A DNA stretch of 64,000 nucleotides from Xiphias gladius (taxonomy: Eukaryota > Chordata > Actinopteri > Istiophoriformes > Xiphiidae). Made by a program: the position numbers and the translations under genes. The notes beneath the pieces are model-generated. The model did no database searches and had not been told where the DNA came from. It saw only the letters and a program-made list of their open reading frames with translations. Each line of letters opens with the position of its first letter. The stretch's first letter is position 1. Positions 11,601 to 24,300 of this stretch are shown here, piece by piece. The stretch lies in contig NC_053414.1 in assembly GCF_016859285.1 (NCBI RefSeq), positions 13,129,517 through 13,193,516 of the forward strand, read 5' to 3'.

Positions 11601-13260
11601 CTTGATTTGAGGCCTTTTTAAATTAGGAATAATTACCCACTGATAGCAATAGTGTGTGTGATTGGATGAGACTCACATTATCTGGCACTTGTGGACTGAA
11701 GATTTATGGATGTTTATCCCGTTCTTTTCAAAACGCAGCTCATTTCAACAGAACCACCTCTGCATAAATCTAGACTTTTGAATTAAATTCAGAAATAAAT
11801 AATTATTAGACTGTTTGTTTGATGGCATTTCTGCGTTTTCCCCTTCCTGTTTCTGCAGGATCATCTTTCTCTTTCACAAAAACGGGCACCTGAGTTACAA
11901 AGCCAAAGTGAAGCCTCCCCGACTGAACGGTCGGAGAGTTGGCGTGTACTCCACGCGCAGTCCGCATCGACCCAACGCCTTGGGTCTAACTCTGGCTAAA
12001 CTTGATAAAGTTGTGGGTGAGTGAAATCATCAAAATGTGTCTTACATGGCTAATTGTGTGTTTGTGAGGACCTATGTACAGATTTGGCAGAATGTAGACA
12101 CATCTACATTTCTAAACTCTAAATGCTAGACTACACAGACACACAGAATATTAGTGATAACTTTTTTTTCACTTAAGTCTCAATGTTCAGCTGTGAAATT
12201 TAACCCAAGCCACACAAACAAATAACTGATGTTACTTCACAGTAACAAATGCACTCCTCCCTTTTATATTCTAGGTGACACAATACATCTGTCAGACATT
12301 GACATGATTGCAGGCACCCCAGTCCTGGACATCAAGCCCTACATCCCAGAATACGACTCCCCCCAGACCAGGATTCGCATGGACTTACAGCCTTGTGAAC
12401 TAAACACACACGAACCGAATGCAACTGCTGTGGAGGAGTCAAATACCTTAAACCTCGACGAGGACTCAGAAACAGATGCTCAGTCAGACCGAAAAGGGGA
12501 AAGAGCTGCTGCTGATGACTTGGAGAGTCAGCTCTCAAAAGACAAATCTGAAGCGTTAGGTCTGGAGATTCCTTTAATAGATTCATCTGGAGTCTGTGGT
12601 CAGTTTTCCCTGCGCAGAAACCTGCACGGTGTGCTGGAGGAGGTCAAGGCCTATGTGACCCAAGGTGACTGTTGCCAAAGCGAGGGCCGAGTTTCCGACT
12701 CTCAAACAAGCAAGCCTCCAGAGTCGACAGCGGACCGCCCCTGCTATGGAGAGGAGGCCTACAGCACCATTGCTGGCTGGATCAGAGAGCCTCCCGTTGC
12801 CGGTCTGGAGGTACGCTTCACTCCTCACGCTGAGAGGGAGCTAGCAGAGTTCCTTCCCACACACGTGTCAGGTAAGACAATCTTAACAGTGTAATGAAGC
12901 TCGTTGTCGCCGGGAGAAATATGTGATGTTGTCCTCTTCTCCACAAGAGGGTGCTATTGTGACAGTAATAAATATGAAAGCAGTCATTCATCACTGAAAC
13001 AAAACAACCTTGTATGCCACACAGGACCCGTTGAACGTGTCAGACCCAGGTTCAAGTTTCTGTGCAGTCCAGAGGAGGCTGCTGCCGCAATCAGGGGGGT
13101 GCTGTCAGCAGACCCCCGGTCGGTCTACAGGCGGACACGCTGCAGGGACAGACTCTTCTTCTTCACCCTGGACACGGCTGACATCACCTGCTGGTTTGGA
13201 CAGGGCTTTGCTGAGGTACTGCAGGTCCGACCCGTTGAGTGCCACATTGCCACCATGTAA
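8681..13260 (+). CDS. trmo: tRNA (adenine(37)-N6)-methyltransferase TrmO (6 coding exons)
   Basis: Exons are 8681-8769, 8995-9131, 10921-11095, 11859-12016, 12275-12871 and 13025-13260; joined they are 1392 nt (463 aa; human about 441). The enzyme methylates t6A37 of tRNA-Thr to m6t6A using S-adenosylmethionine. The TrmO/YaeB beta-barrel core spans about residues 80-215, with KNGTPRQP, FNNPEHALAGLEQYSHVW, FHKNGHL, the SAM-site block YSTRSPHRPNALGLTLAKLD (164-183) and GTPVLDIKPYIPEYDSP. A poorly conserved acidic linker follows, then a C-terminal block with LEVRFTPHAERELAEF, VLSADPRSVYRR and CWFGQGFAEVL. Exon 1 (MSPLCDCCGENIS) begins a short coiled N-terminus. Intron 1 ends in a CT run (8955-8976); intron 2 carries a Tc1 remnant and an interspersed repeat. 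Confidence 0.93.
9370..9960 (+). mobile_element. degenerate Tc1/mariner element in trmo intron 2
   Basis: It starts with a TIR-like stretch (CAACGGTTTGGGCACCC) and contains a plus-sense transposase remnant. Its C-terminal part reads, through stops, LILNMLCVQGQPKNIPEPEV and DRKSLRWLQKLFAS, the typical end of a fish Tc1 DDE domain. Several stops and shifts make it dead. Confidence 0.7.
10270..10620. repeat. interspersed repeat, 'GAGCTGCAACTAATGATTAT' family, copy 1
   Basis: It opens with GAGCTGCAACTAATGATTAT and carries TTGGTTCGCTGATTAGTCAT and AACCCAAAGATATTC. The same words recur near 26.2, 26.6, 46.7 and 62.1 kb. Its ends are AT-rich and partly complementary (GATTAGTCATTTAGTCGATG against CAACTAGTCAATTAAATGAC), suggesting a non-autonomous DNA element. 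No coding capacity. Confidence 0.5.
10823..10847. repeat. (AC)n microsatellite
   Basis: About 12 CA units in trmo intron 2, shortly before exon 3. Confidence 0.9.
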
Positions 13261-13540
13261 GAAACTCTTTCAGTGAAAACGTTAGAGCTGGGTGGTGTCA
13301 CTTCCCATGCGCATAGAGAAACAAACACAGAGCCTGTAAAATGTTCCTCACCTCAACATTTCCAGGTTATTGCTCTAAGATTCATCATTAAGACAGATTA
13401 AAGATGAAAAAGTATCACAGTATTGTTTAAACCATGTTCAGCAGCTGCATTCAAAAGTTTCTTTCATGTATCCTTTCTTTTTTTCATGTTTTTTTTTCTT
13501 TATGCGGAGGAAGTAACTGGCCCTCTGCCCATAGTGGAAA

Positions 13541-13546
13541 AATAAA
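13541..13546 (+). terminator. trmo polyadenylation signal (AATAAA)
   Basis: AATAAA lies 281 bases after the trmo stop and is followed by a GT/T-rich stretch (TTCTGTGTTTCTTCTTG). A second AATAAA-containing site near 13725 is a possible alternative. Confidence 0.6.
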
Positions 13547-13984
13547 CTGACCCTGAATGAACGAGTGGACTTCTGTGTTTCTTCTTGTAATTTATTACTG
13601 ATATAACTCCCCATACCAAGAGTGACAGTAAATCACTCTCCAGCTATAACTTTACAGTGACGTGTGTTTGAGTCAGAGAGGAAGAGAATGAGAGGTGGTG
13701 GTGAACGGAAAAAGGAAACATTCAAAATAAAGCTGTTGTTAGATGCATGGATTTACATCTACCAAACCCGTTTTGAAATTACTCTGAAAGACATGAATCT
13801 ACATGGCTTGCGGTAGCATTTTATCTACAGCTGAAGTAGCCTTACTGTACTGTTGCTTGAGGAAGTTGAGTGTAACAGTGACAAAAATATTGTAGGGGGA
13901 ATGATCTTTTGATAAATTCTTGGTGGAGCTAGACTCACATATATATTTAAAAACCCAACGTGAAGGGTTTGGAATGTGAAACAA

Positions 13985-14460
13985 GAGTTTTAGGCAGTTC
14001 AGATGTTTCAATTCTTATCCGTCACACAGTACAATCAGGGAGGCGTCTGATCAGTCCCAATTTCGTTCTGCAGCATGAGACAAGGACCCCACAAATACAG
14101 CCAGAGTCATACAGAGCTATCTTCAGAGACATGAAGAACAAGGAGTCCTGCGACAGATGGTCTGGCCCCCCCACAGAGCTCTGATCTCAACGTCATGGAG
14201 TCAGTCTGGGATCACATGAAGATGCAGAAGCCACCGAGACAGACTAAATCCACAGAAGAACTGTGGAAATTTCTCCATGACGCTTGAACAACCTACCTGT
14301 CGAGTACCTCGAAAAACTGCACAAGTCTACCGAGGAGAACTGGTGCCAAATATTGATTTAGTTTTTCCCATTTACCGTACTTTGTATGAAATTAATTGAT
14401 AAATAAAAATGATTCATTGCATTATTTCTGAAAGCATCATCACTTTACAACATTTTTTTT
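13985..14460 (+). mobile_element. second degenerate Tc1/mariner fragment, between trmo and spag5
   Basis: Reading through stops gives the end of a Tc1 transposase: a block resembling NVMESVWDHMK, then PPRQTKSTEELWKFLHD and LPVEYLEKLHKS. Stops and frame breaks interrupt it. The 5' half of the element is missing. The rest of the 13.5-14.7 kb interval shows nothing recognisable. Confidence 0.65.
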
Positions 14461-14689
14461 CCTCCAGTCCCTAAAACTACTACCGTAGGTGGTACAGTCA
14501 CTAAAATGAGACACATGAAGAATAGGTACAAGGCATCAGGAACAAATGAGAGGGGTTATTTTTATTTTCTGGCATAACATTATAAAGGGAGAAATGAGCC
14601 TGATATGTCTTATAAAGCCCAGCTTGTAGATACCTGTGAGGTCACAGGAGAAATCTGTCGATTTTATATTGAGCTGTGACGTTAATGTC

Positions 14690-14889
14690 CTGTGGGGGGC
14701 GGCAGTGCGTTGTTGTACGCGCTATGTCCACCCCGGTGCGTCACACAATAACCGAAGAAGAGAAATTGACCAATAGCAGAGCTGAGATTTGTGTTTTGAA
14801 TGAAACGCGGTTGATGGCCGCTCAGCGGAGATCTGCTTTTCTCGTCCTCTTTTATAACGTTGGTTAAAATCGGCTGTTAACGTGTGGAA
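14690..14889 (+). promoter_or_regulatory. spag5 promoter and non-coding exon 1 (CCAAT + CHR)
   Basis: A GC-rich GGGGGGCGGCAG patch (about 14693) is followed by CCAAT at 14770-14774 and a CHR-type TTTGAA at 14795-14800, 20 bases further on. The segment ends in a good donor (GTGGAAG|GTAACG at about 14889), which suits a non-coding first exon joined to the acceptor at 15378. CCAAT boxes plus a CHR are the known signature of G2/M genes repressed by DREAM, which fits a mitotic spindle protein. The motifs are seen; the regulation is inferred. Confidence 0.55.
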
Positions 14890-15396
14890 GGTAACGCGCT
14901 TTTACATCATTTAACGATCTGCTTCGGGCAAATTATAGTTTAGGTAGTGTAAAGTGTACATTAATGAGTTGTGTTCAAACTAACTAGACTTGACGTTAAC
15001 CAACGACTTCGGTAACGCTGTCGTTCACACAAGTTTACTATCCTAACTTACGCCCTTGCTGACAATATTCTTAGCAACGCATTGTGTGATAATTTAGTGT
15101 TACTTTATGCATCCAAGTTAGTTTTGTTTACTTATCAGCGCTTGTGAATGCTCTAAAAAGCCTGGTTCTGGGCAACTCCCTGTACTTGATACGTTACTTG
15201 ATGTCAGTAGATTCTTAGCTAACTAGTTAATGTTCACATAATTTCGGTCTAGAAACTAGCTTAACGTTAGGGTCAGAACAGTTTGCCACCAATCAGTTTA
15301 ATAAACATAAAAACAAGTTTAAAAAAAACAACAACAACAAAACAAAACAACCGTTTGATAGGAACTTGTATTTTGCAGTTGTACAGATACAGAATA

Positions 15397-18300
15397 ATGT
15401 CCTCCTTGAAGTCACGTTCCACTGGGGAAGGCTTGGTAAGTCATTTGCACTCTGTCATGCATAGTGTACAGTTTTAAATTATGACTGAGCAAGCTAACAT
15501 CTTATTTCAACTTTTGATGATGTTAGCCTTCCGGAAAATATGGAGAGCGTACCCCTCTGCGAAGTCTGGAGAATAAAATGCTGCACCTGCCAACTCCATC
15601 GTCTAGGCTGAAATCAGGTTGTGATGCAGTGAATACGACAAAGGTGGGTTTATACTAATATTTAGACACGCTCTCATTGTTTTAAATGTCTTTGTGACTT
15701 TTTCTGACCCTCTGTCCATTCTAATGTACAGGGTGAGGTTTCTCTCTGTGCCCCAGAGCCCCACCTGCATTGTCTTCCATCCACCGAAGTCATACAAACC
15801 AGTGCTCCCACGAATGATATGACAACTGCTGAGGCTGCTTATGGACTTGAAGATGTAACATTTAAATCCTTTGTCTGTCCCGGCGGTGAGGTTGAGATTT
15901 CAGGCTCTTTAGTGTGCGCAAAAGAGAGCATTATTTTGCCCAATCATCAGACTGGATATAACAGTGAAACAGAAGATACAGTCATATCAGACAGTATGAT
16001 GGTGCAGTCATGCAGTTGCCACATAGAACATCCCTATCACAATCCAGAGATGATAGATGGTTCCTTGGTTGACATTGATGCAGCATGCTCCTTTGAAATT
16101 CCCAACACCACACCTCTGGCCTCTGGGAGCCTGGATGATAAACATGCCACACAAGATTCAGGAGTTTTTCAGTACGACTGCTGTGGAGAGAAAGATGCCA
16201 ACCGGAAATCCTTTGTCTGTGACGGAGGTGAGGGGGAAGTCGCAGATGTCATCAGACAACATGATGAGACCATTCCTCTGTCCCAGGCAAAGCTTAGTGA
16301 ATGTTTACAGGACAACAGTGTAAATTCAACTACTTTCTCTGACAACGGCCAACTGTGTCAAGCGGAACATGCTGATCGTCCCAACTTTAGCAGCACAAAT
16401 GGTCTTCCTGTCATCACCACCGTCTTTGAGACCCAAAATGGTTTTGAAAAGCCTGCTAATGGACCCAGTGATGTAACCTTCAAATCATTCAACTGCACTG
16501 GTGGTGAGATAGAAATTTCAGATGGCACCAGACTTGTAGATGAGACTGTTCCTCTACTAGCTGACTGCACTGGGACCAGCAGTGTGTCATGCAGTTATAG
16601 TATAAATCAAAGTGTTGTAGCTGGTGACCATGATGCGCAAAACAGTACTGATCATTTAGATCACCCATACTGTAATATTCAAAATTATTCATCAAATTCA
16701 AGTGGCGACCTTTCCATTGCCCAGGGGCTATTGCCAAGCAGCACTGATGCTATGGATGAGGTTAAACAGATTAGCTCGGTGGTACCCGATAGCCAGACTG
16801 GCAGACAGGAAGGGGTTGCATTTGGCTCTTTCATCAGAACTGTGGGTGAGGTTGAAAAATCAAATGGCAGTCGATTGTCTGAGAAGATTTCCCCTCTGCC
16901 CAGTGACCAGGCTGTGATCTGCCAGCCCCTGGATGACAACACTGTACCTACTTATGTTACACAGGATCAAATCCAAGATGACTACGAACAACCTAACTGC
17001 CACGTGGAAAATGATGAACTTGTTTTAGATACTCACCCACCCGCGTTCAACACATCTTCGCCGACTAACATGTTGTTAAAGGCCTTGGATAATGAATCCA
17101 TTAACTGTCAAGTCCAAGAAAAATCGAAGCACTCAGTACAACCTAAAGACAGTGCGTTGTCCTCAATGTTTGCCAAAACAGAGTCTAATGACTGCAGCAA
17201 ACTTGAGGCTTCAGCAGAGAGTCCCACACCTGTGGAAGTGCAGCAGGATCTGGAGCATGTCTGTAACGCGCTTTTAAGCAGTGGACCTCCTGAATCCAGT
17301 GAGGCAAAAGACAGTACCCTCGGCTCATCTGGGAATGGACCTGTTCTTTGTAACTCTGCAGAAAAACTTCATACAGAGAACCTCCCTGATGTTGTGAAAT
17401 TGCTGTCAGAGTGTCCCTCAGCAGCATCAGCTTTGCAGTTTGGAATCCTAAGTCCTGCTGTATCTGTATTAAAAGCTCATAACGATTCTGCTTTGGACAA
17501 TTTTTTAACTAACGACTCTGCTCTCGAGGTTGAAAAGAGCTTGGTGGCTCCTATTAATGCTGGGTTATGGGCAGAGCACTTGGAGAGCCCCATGCCACGT
17601 CCTCTATTCAACTCTACAGCACTGGGTTACAAGCCCCAGTCAGACCCAGGCATTGAGCCGAATGGGGGTGTGGGTATGAAGCCCTGTGCCGTGCCTCAGT
17701 CAGAGGTAGAAAAGCCGGTCCTGGATTTCTCGTTGATTCCAGATGGTCCCCTTCAGCACCAGCTCCGGCAGATGGCAGAGTTCCTCATTTTGGCATCTGG
17801 AAAGATGGGTCCTGCTGCTGTCCCTGCTTCTACTCCACCTCCTGCTTCCGTCACAGTCCCGTCAGCAAGAGCTACTCCTGCAGAATCCCACAGTGTTTGT
17901 GTGGGCACCACTGCTGTGAAACTGGTAGACCGGAGCCTCAATACATCTGGCCAGTTTGAGAGAAAGAGGGCTTTCTCTGTGGTTGATTCCTGCACTCTTA
18001 CTGACCCTCTCCTGTGGAAGTAAGTGTTAGCTATGAATTTATTATTTAATAAAACATTGGTTGTGATTATGACATGGCTAATTCTGCTGTCTGTGTGTTT
18101 CTCTGTCTGCCTTCCTGACTCTTTCTTTCTATCAATGTGGTGTCAGTTTACCTCCAGGCAGTCTAGAATGCCTCCCTAGACACGAGCTGGAGCAGAGGTT
18201 AAGTTGTAGCATGATCATGGTGGAAGCCCTGGTCCAGCAGTTGGCTGCAGCCAGAGCACAGGGATGTCCTCCTGCAGGCCCTGGACCTTCAGAGCTCAGG

Positions 18301-21300
18301 GAGAAATTAGTGCAGACAGACCACACTGAACTCAGTCAGGTAAGGACACATTCAAACAATTCTAAGGACAGTGGGAGATGTGAAGAATTTAGAGCTGGTA
18401 CTTTTGTACATTGACTTCTTTCACTATGATGACCTTTGGTTTCTTGTAGTTCAGCATTCTGTTGATGTTATACAGAAGCTATAACTTTCAATTATAAGTT
18501 TTAATAAACATTTGGTTTGTATTTTATATAGACCACAATGTTCCGAGACCTTTATATGGAGGCTCTGAGCAGGATTGGTGAGTTGGAGTTGCAAGGAAGT
18601 TCTCTACAGAACCTCATTCATTGTATGCAGGACATAAGAGTCACCATGGTGAGACAACACATGATACACGATACAACACAACCCAAACTTTATAGGTACA
18701 ATGCTCTTGAATGTCAGTGTGTTTAAAGACTGTTTTACAAATTTACATAAATTGTGCAAAATTATGTTTTTTAATTTTCTTTATTCCTATGTGGAAAAAA
18801 TGTGTTAGCGCACCTGATTTTGTTCTTTAATAATGGTGAAGTGCTTGTTTTTGTCCCAACAGACTTCTTTGAGTGGTGACACAGATGCTGCTCTCTCTAA
18901 CATGAATGAAATAGGATACATTGTCAGAGAGGACCATCAAAGCCTTGTCTCACATGTATGTAAACATGTCTTGCATGTCTTTCTCACTTGACATCAACTG
19001 CAAGTATTTGTGTGATTATCCATCCAGCAATTATATTATGGTATGTGTTTAACTGTGTATACGCCAATAATGGTACATTTTATCTGCTTGAATTTAGCTG
19101 ATATTTACCCCCCCCCCCCCCTTGTGTTGTTTAGTATGGTCAGATGAAGTCTCTATTTGAGAAAACAAAGGACACACAAACGCGAATGATGCAGAAGGTC
19201 AAAGATGTTTTTCACCAAAGAAATGACATGAGGACACAGATGGAGGAGGCCTTCACAGCCAAGGAGGCGGTAAACACAGTGACTAATCTCTTAATTGTTA
19301 TGTGGCCTTAGTAATTAATTTTTTTAATTTTTAGCTCCATGACTTTTCCTATCCTTTTTCAAGTGTCTCTGCTGCAGGTTGGAACACAGAATTTTTTTTT
19401 TTTTTGTTATTTGTCATTGATGAAGCCAGTACTTTCAAACACCAGGGCTACATTTTTTTATGCTTTTGTTGAGAAAAGATAAAATAAATATCACGGGCCT
19501 CTTAATAGTTAATGTTTTATGTAGCAGGGCTTTCCTGCTCTGGTGGACCTAAATACAAGCATTATGGAGAAAATTTAAACTGCCCCTCCACAGTTAATTG
19601 TTGTCATAGTTACCGTCAGTGACATGCAAGTGTGTGTCTGATTGTCTGTTTCCAGGCCTTCAGTGCGATGGAACAGCTGAGGACGCACTGTGCCACAGAA
19701 ATGTCAGAGCTGGAGAAGAGTGTGGGGTCTCAGCAAGAACTCTTGGCTGCCGTAAAGCAGGCCCACCCAGAACAGGCAAGAACAAAAGGCAGTACCGTAA
19801 TTTATTCAGCATAACATCCTTCAGAATGTGTCTGATTTCAGTTTTTTTTTTTACTAATGCAGGTTGCATTAAACCAGGCCTACACTGAAACGCTGAACTC
19901 TGCTTCTGATCTTTTGTCCGAAACCATTGAGGAGCATTCCAGTCTGATGAAAGAAGTATGATCAGTATATCCTTTTAGAAACAACTCAAATACATTATAA
20001 GCACGTAACAACACCTTTACATAATATGTTGTGAGTCGCAAAAATTGGGCTGGATATCGGCAGTAAACTCCATATATTTCCTGGTTATAAAACTATGGAC
20101 CAAGGATTTATTTTAGAATAAATACAGCCTCATACAGCTACGCATGGACTGTCAGTACCTGATGCTTCCACTGAGTACAGACATCAACCTTAGTTATCAC
20201 TTCGAGCACAGACAGGGTAGAAACTGATAGTCTGCATACTAATTCCTCTGCATTGTTTGTGTTGACAGGACATCAGGCTGTTATCTGTAAACTGCTGCTA
20301 CCTAGCAATAGCGTCCCGGCAGAGACAGAATGAATAATGCCCATAGCTTCATGCCTCACAGCTGCGTAGCCAGAGATATCTTTTCAACAAACGCAAACCG
20401 AGAGCTCAGATCAGTGTGTGGATTTTTTTTCTTTTTTTTTTTTTCTGCCAATCCCTCATTTTTTGAATCCAAACCTACCCAGAAATCACAATCTGCCAGT
20501 TTCTACAAAATAAAAAATAAAAAAAAAGATAAGCATAAAGGACTGAGATCTCATATGACAGAGAACTAAACAGCAACAATTGTGTTTTATTTTTTAAACA
20601 ATTTTGTTTCAATTTTAGCTTGATTTCTGTGAAAATTTTCTCACAAACTAAAAGTGCCTTTACGAAATGGTGTTTGAATGGAGATAGCATTCACAACTTT
20701 ATTTTAAATATAACAATGCTCATGGTGCTGATGGTTTTGCATTGTCATCTTTCCATAGCTCTGCACAGTCAGAAGCCTTCTGCAGAAAAGTGCACCTATG
20801 CTTCTTAAGCTGAATGAGAAGGCAGCGGCTGCTTTGAGAGAGAGGGACGAGCATATTTCTGCAAGAGACCAAGCTGTCGAAGAGAGAGAGCAGGTCAGAT
20901 TTTAATAATTTATTTGGGACACTTATTGCCCTAAACCACTTAACTACTTGTTTTAATAGAATGATGATGGGTGCAAATCATGAAGATGATTATACTCAAC
21001 AGATCGAAGAGGAATTGAACCAAGCTAATGTGAATCTCCAAACTGCCAGCGAACAGATTGGTGATTTAAATCTGCAGGTGACAATTCTGACCACAGGTAA
21101 AACTGAAATGAATATGTTTAAGTGTCTTTGGTCATTTAATTCCTTATCTTTTCAAACAACTGTGTAAAAAGGCAAATTAGTTTTCTTCTTTATCAGCCCA
21201 TACAATTGATAACTATTCGTTCTTTTCATTAAATTTTAGAGATGGGTGTGCTGCGTCAGAAGCTAACAGAAAGAGATGAGGAGAGTGGTCAGCTAGAGAG

Positions 21301-24300
21301 GAAGGTGACAGAGTTGTCTGCTACAGTTTCCTCCACTTTGGCCTCCTATAGCTTCTTGGAGCAGGCCCTTGCTGCTGAGACTACAAAGTATGAGCCCAAC
21401 AAGAACTCTAATTTATTGAAAAAAGGAAGCAAATGCTGTGCTAATTTAACATTGTTGCACTAGCACAATATTTGATATATTCTGATATAGAACACGCAGG
21501 TGCTAAAAACTTTTTTTTTTTTCAGATTGCAGCAATCATGGAAGGACATCCAGCAAGCCAAGGACAGAGCAAATGAGTAAGTGGTCACAGGGATTTTCAA
21601 TAGGAATGAAACAATAACTAACTTGAAATTGGTTAATGGTTTGATATGAAATTTTGAGCAAAATCACAGTGAGAACAAAAATGATTGAAGAAAAATTTAT
21701 CTTTGTTAACACTTACAGCAAACAATGTTTTCATGTACTTTTTTTATATCCCATGTAACGTTACATTTATTTCCAAATGCGTAGGTATTTGGAAATCCCC
21801 ACTTCTTTCTGTTTTCATAAATTCTGTTTGGTTAGGAAGGGAAGTTGTCCCTCTTTCTGTCGCTGACAAGATGCCCTGGCAGTTTACCATTTGCAGTAAT
21901 GATGAAAGGGAATTTAAACTTCTTGAATTATGACAGAAGATTGGGACCAATAGGCAACCCCCCTGCCACACATTCACAGATGTTATTGAAAATACTGCAG
22001 CTAATGCCACTGCCTATGTTATGTCTGTGCCTGTGTCCAGGTTGGAGACGTCACTGGGCCAGTCGGAGCAGCGTGTGTGTGAGTTGAGTCGGGCTCTGGC
22101 TCAAAGTGAGGAGCAGCTCAGTCAGCTGCAGACCCTCTCGCAGTCTCAGCAAATGCAGATCCAGCAGCTCCAGGATGTTTGCGCACAACTCGGTGGCGTG
22201 CGAGAAATGAACGAGGTTAGCTTGTAGAGTGAATATGTGTTACACTTGTGGTACTTTTTGGATTCTTGGCTTGGAAAATTTTTATGGTATAGACCCTCTT
22301 ACTTTTTCTTTATATTGTTTTTCACTTATGCTGTTGAAGTCCCCATCCTATATTGCCTGAGAGGATTACTGGCATCAATAGGGTTGTGAGCAAAGCAAAA
22401 TGTTTGTAATGGATGACCAATAAAATCCTTAGATCCAGCCTTGGTTTGGGAGAGCACATACATTTTTACATAACATACATCCTTGATTATCACTTATAAA
22501 CGTGCTGTATAAGCTAACATAAATCCAAGATCTGAGCATCTGTACTCACAAAGTTGAGTAGTAGCTTTGTTACTTTCTTTTCTAAATCCACTTTGCCGTC
22601 TTGATTGGCAGTTATTTTATTTTAAAGTCGGGTGTTGTCGTCTTATGAATAGTACGGGACTTCTGTGTCATGGTGGATTTCTGGTTTAACTTCCTGTTGT
22701 CTGTGTGTGTGTGTGTGTGTGTGTCAGTTCTTACAGATGGAAAATGAGTTGGCGAGGGAGCAGGTGGCTGAAAGTGAGCGTATGCTGAGGGCCAACCTGC
22801 AGGGGCTCCGGGAGAGGAACATTCAGTGTGAGGACCTAAAAGGAGAACTTAGTCAGCTTCAGTAAGTTTAAGTTAACAGCACCCTTTTAATGATCTTTTT
22901 TTGCATTTTAATAATAAAACTAAACCTGTAATTATTTCGGTTAATGTGCTGTTACCATAACCATATGTTAGTGAGGTCGACAGCACCACTGCTTTCTCAC
23001 TTAAATACTCCAGCATTTTGTCAACATCCACTGTTTTGGGTTTTATCAACTTTCTTTTTGCTTTGCTTACCAAAAGTTTGTAATATACTTAACATATTGT
23101 GTTGGATGCCTCTTTTATGTCTGTTAGACATAATATTAATATAATAAACCAAAACAGTTTTGCATTTTGGAAAGAAGTAGCACCGAAGAGGAGAGAAGAA
23201 AAGTCATTCTCTCATGTGTTCTTCTGGGTTATTTTGATCAAGAGTATAATTCCTCTGTGGGTCCTAAGTCTATCTGTGTGCATGCAGTTACATTTGAACT
23301 TCAGCAAAGCTAGTGTTAATCTTACTACAAATTGTTCTATGCTTTGTCTAACAATGTTTAACATTTTGTCTATATACTCAGTGATAACTTATCTGTGTAT
23401 GTGTGATGCAGGCTCGAGAACAGAAGTTTGCAGGAGCAGCTGGAAACCACAAGGTCCAGGGCCAGTGCAACCCAGATGGAGCTTGGAGAGAAGCAGGCCC
23501 AGGCAGTCACTGAAATCACTTTGCTGCATCACACACTGCGAGGACTGATCAATGAGCTATATGCAGCTCTCAATGACCAGGTAACATTTGGGAACTGCAA
23601 AACACAACCCAAAGCAGGACAGCAGCTAGATTTCACCACCTTTGTCTCACTCTCATATTGCACCGATGTACAGGCGTGGCCAAAATTACCCTTCCATTTA
23701 AAAGAGGGGGGAAAAAAAACAATTTTCTCTGAAATAAATTGAAACTGACGAAAGTAATCTATTCTCTCTCCCATATTTAATAAAACACACATGTTGCTTT
23801 TGATTCTCCCAGAAACATTTTGGCTCGTCAACATGCAATTTGGCAAACTCCAGTCAGGCATTTTTATGTTTCAAAATTGGGGTCTTCCTGGGTCACACAA
23901 CCAAACAGCACATGGAGGACTTTTCTCCCTTTAAATATGCTGAAGGACTGAATAAAAGATTGCAGACAATTGTGATGCTAATTGAAGACAACAGTCTGCC
24001 TGAAATATCACTACAATCCACTTATTTATCAGCCCTTTTAAGGGGTACCAATAAATTTGTTGGGGCCATTTTAGAAGATCTTTGTATAATAAAAAAGAAT
24101 TCAGCTCTTTTCCCAACTTCTTTCATTCTATGGTAAGCCAAAGTCATGTGACTATGCATGACAAAAGAGCTTTTAATTTCAACACTTTTCAGGAAGAACG
24201 GAGCTTTGTTTCACTGAGGTGTAAGGGCAGCAACAATTTTGGCAACATCTGTACATGTTCTATACATATAGGCGACATGCAAGGCTATAACTCTGTTTCT

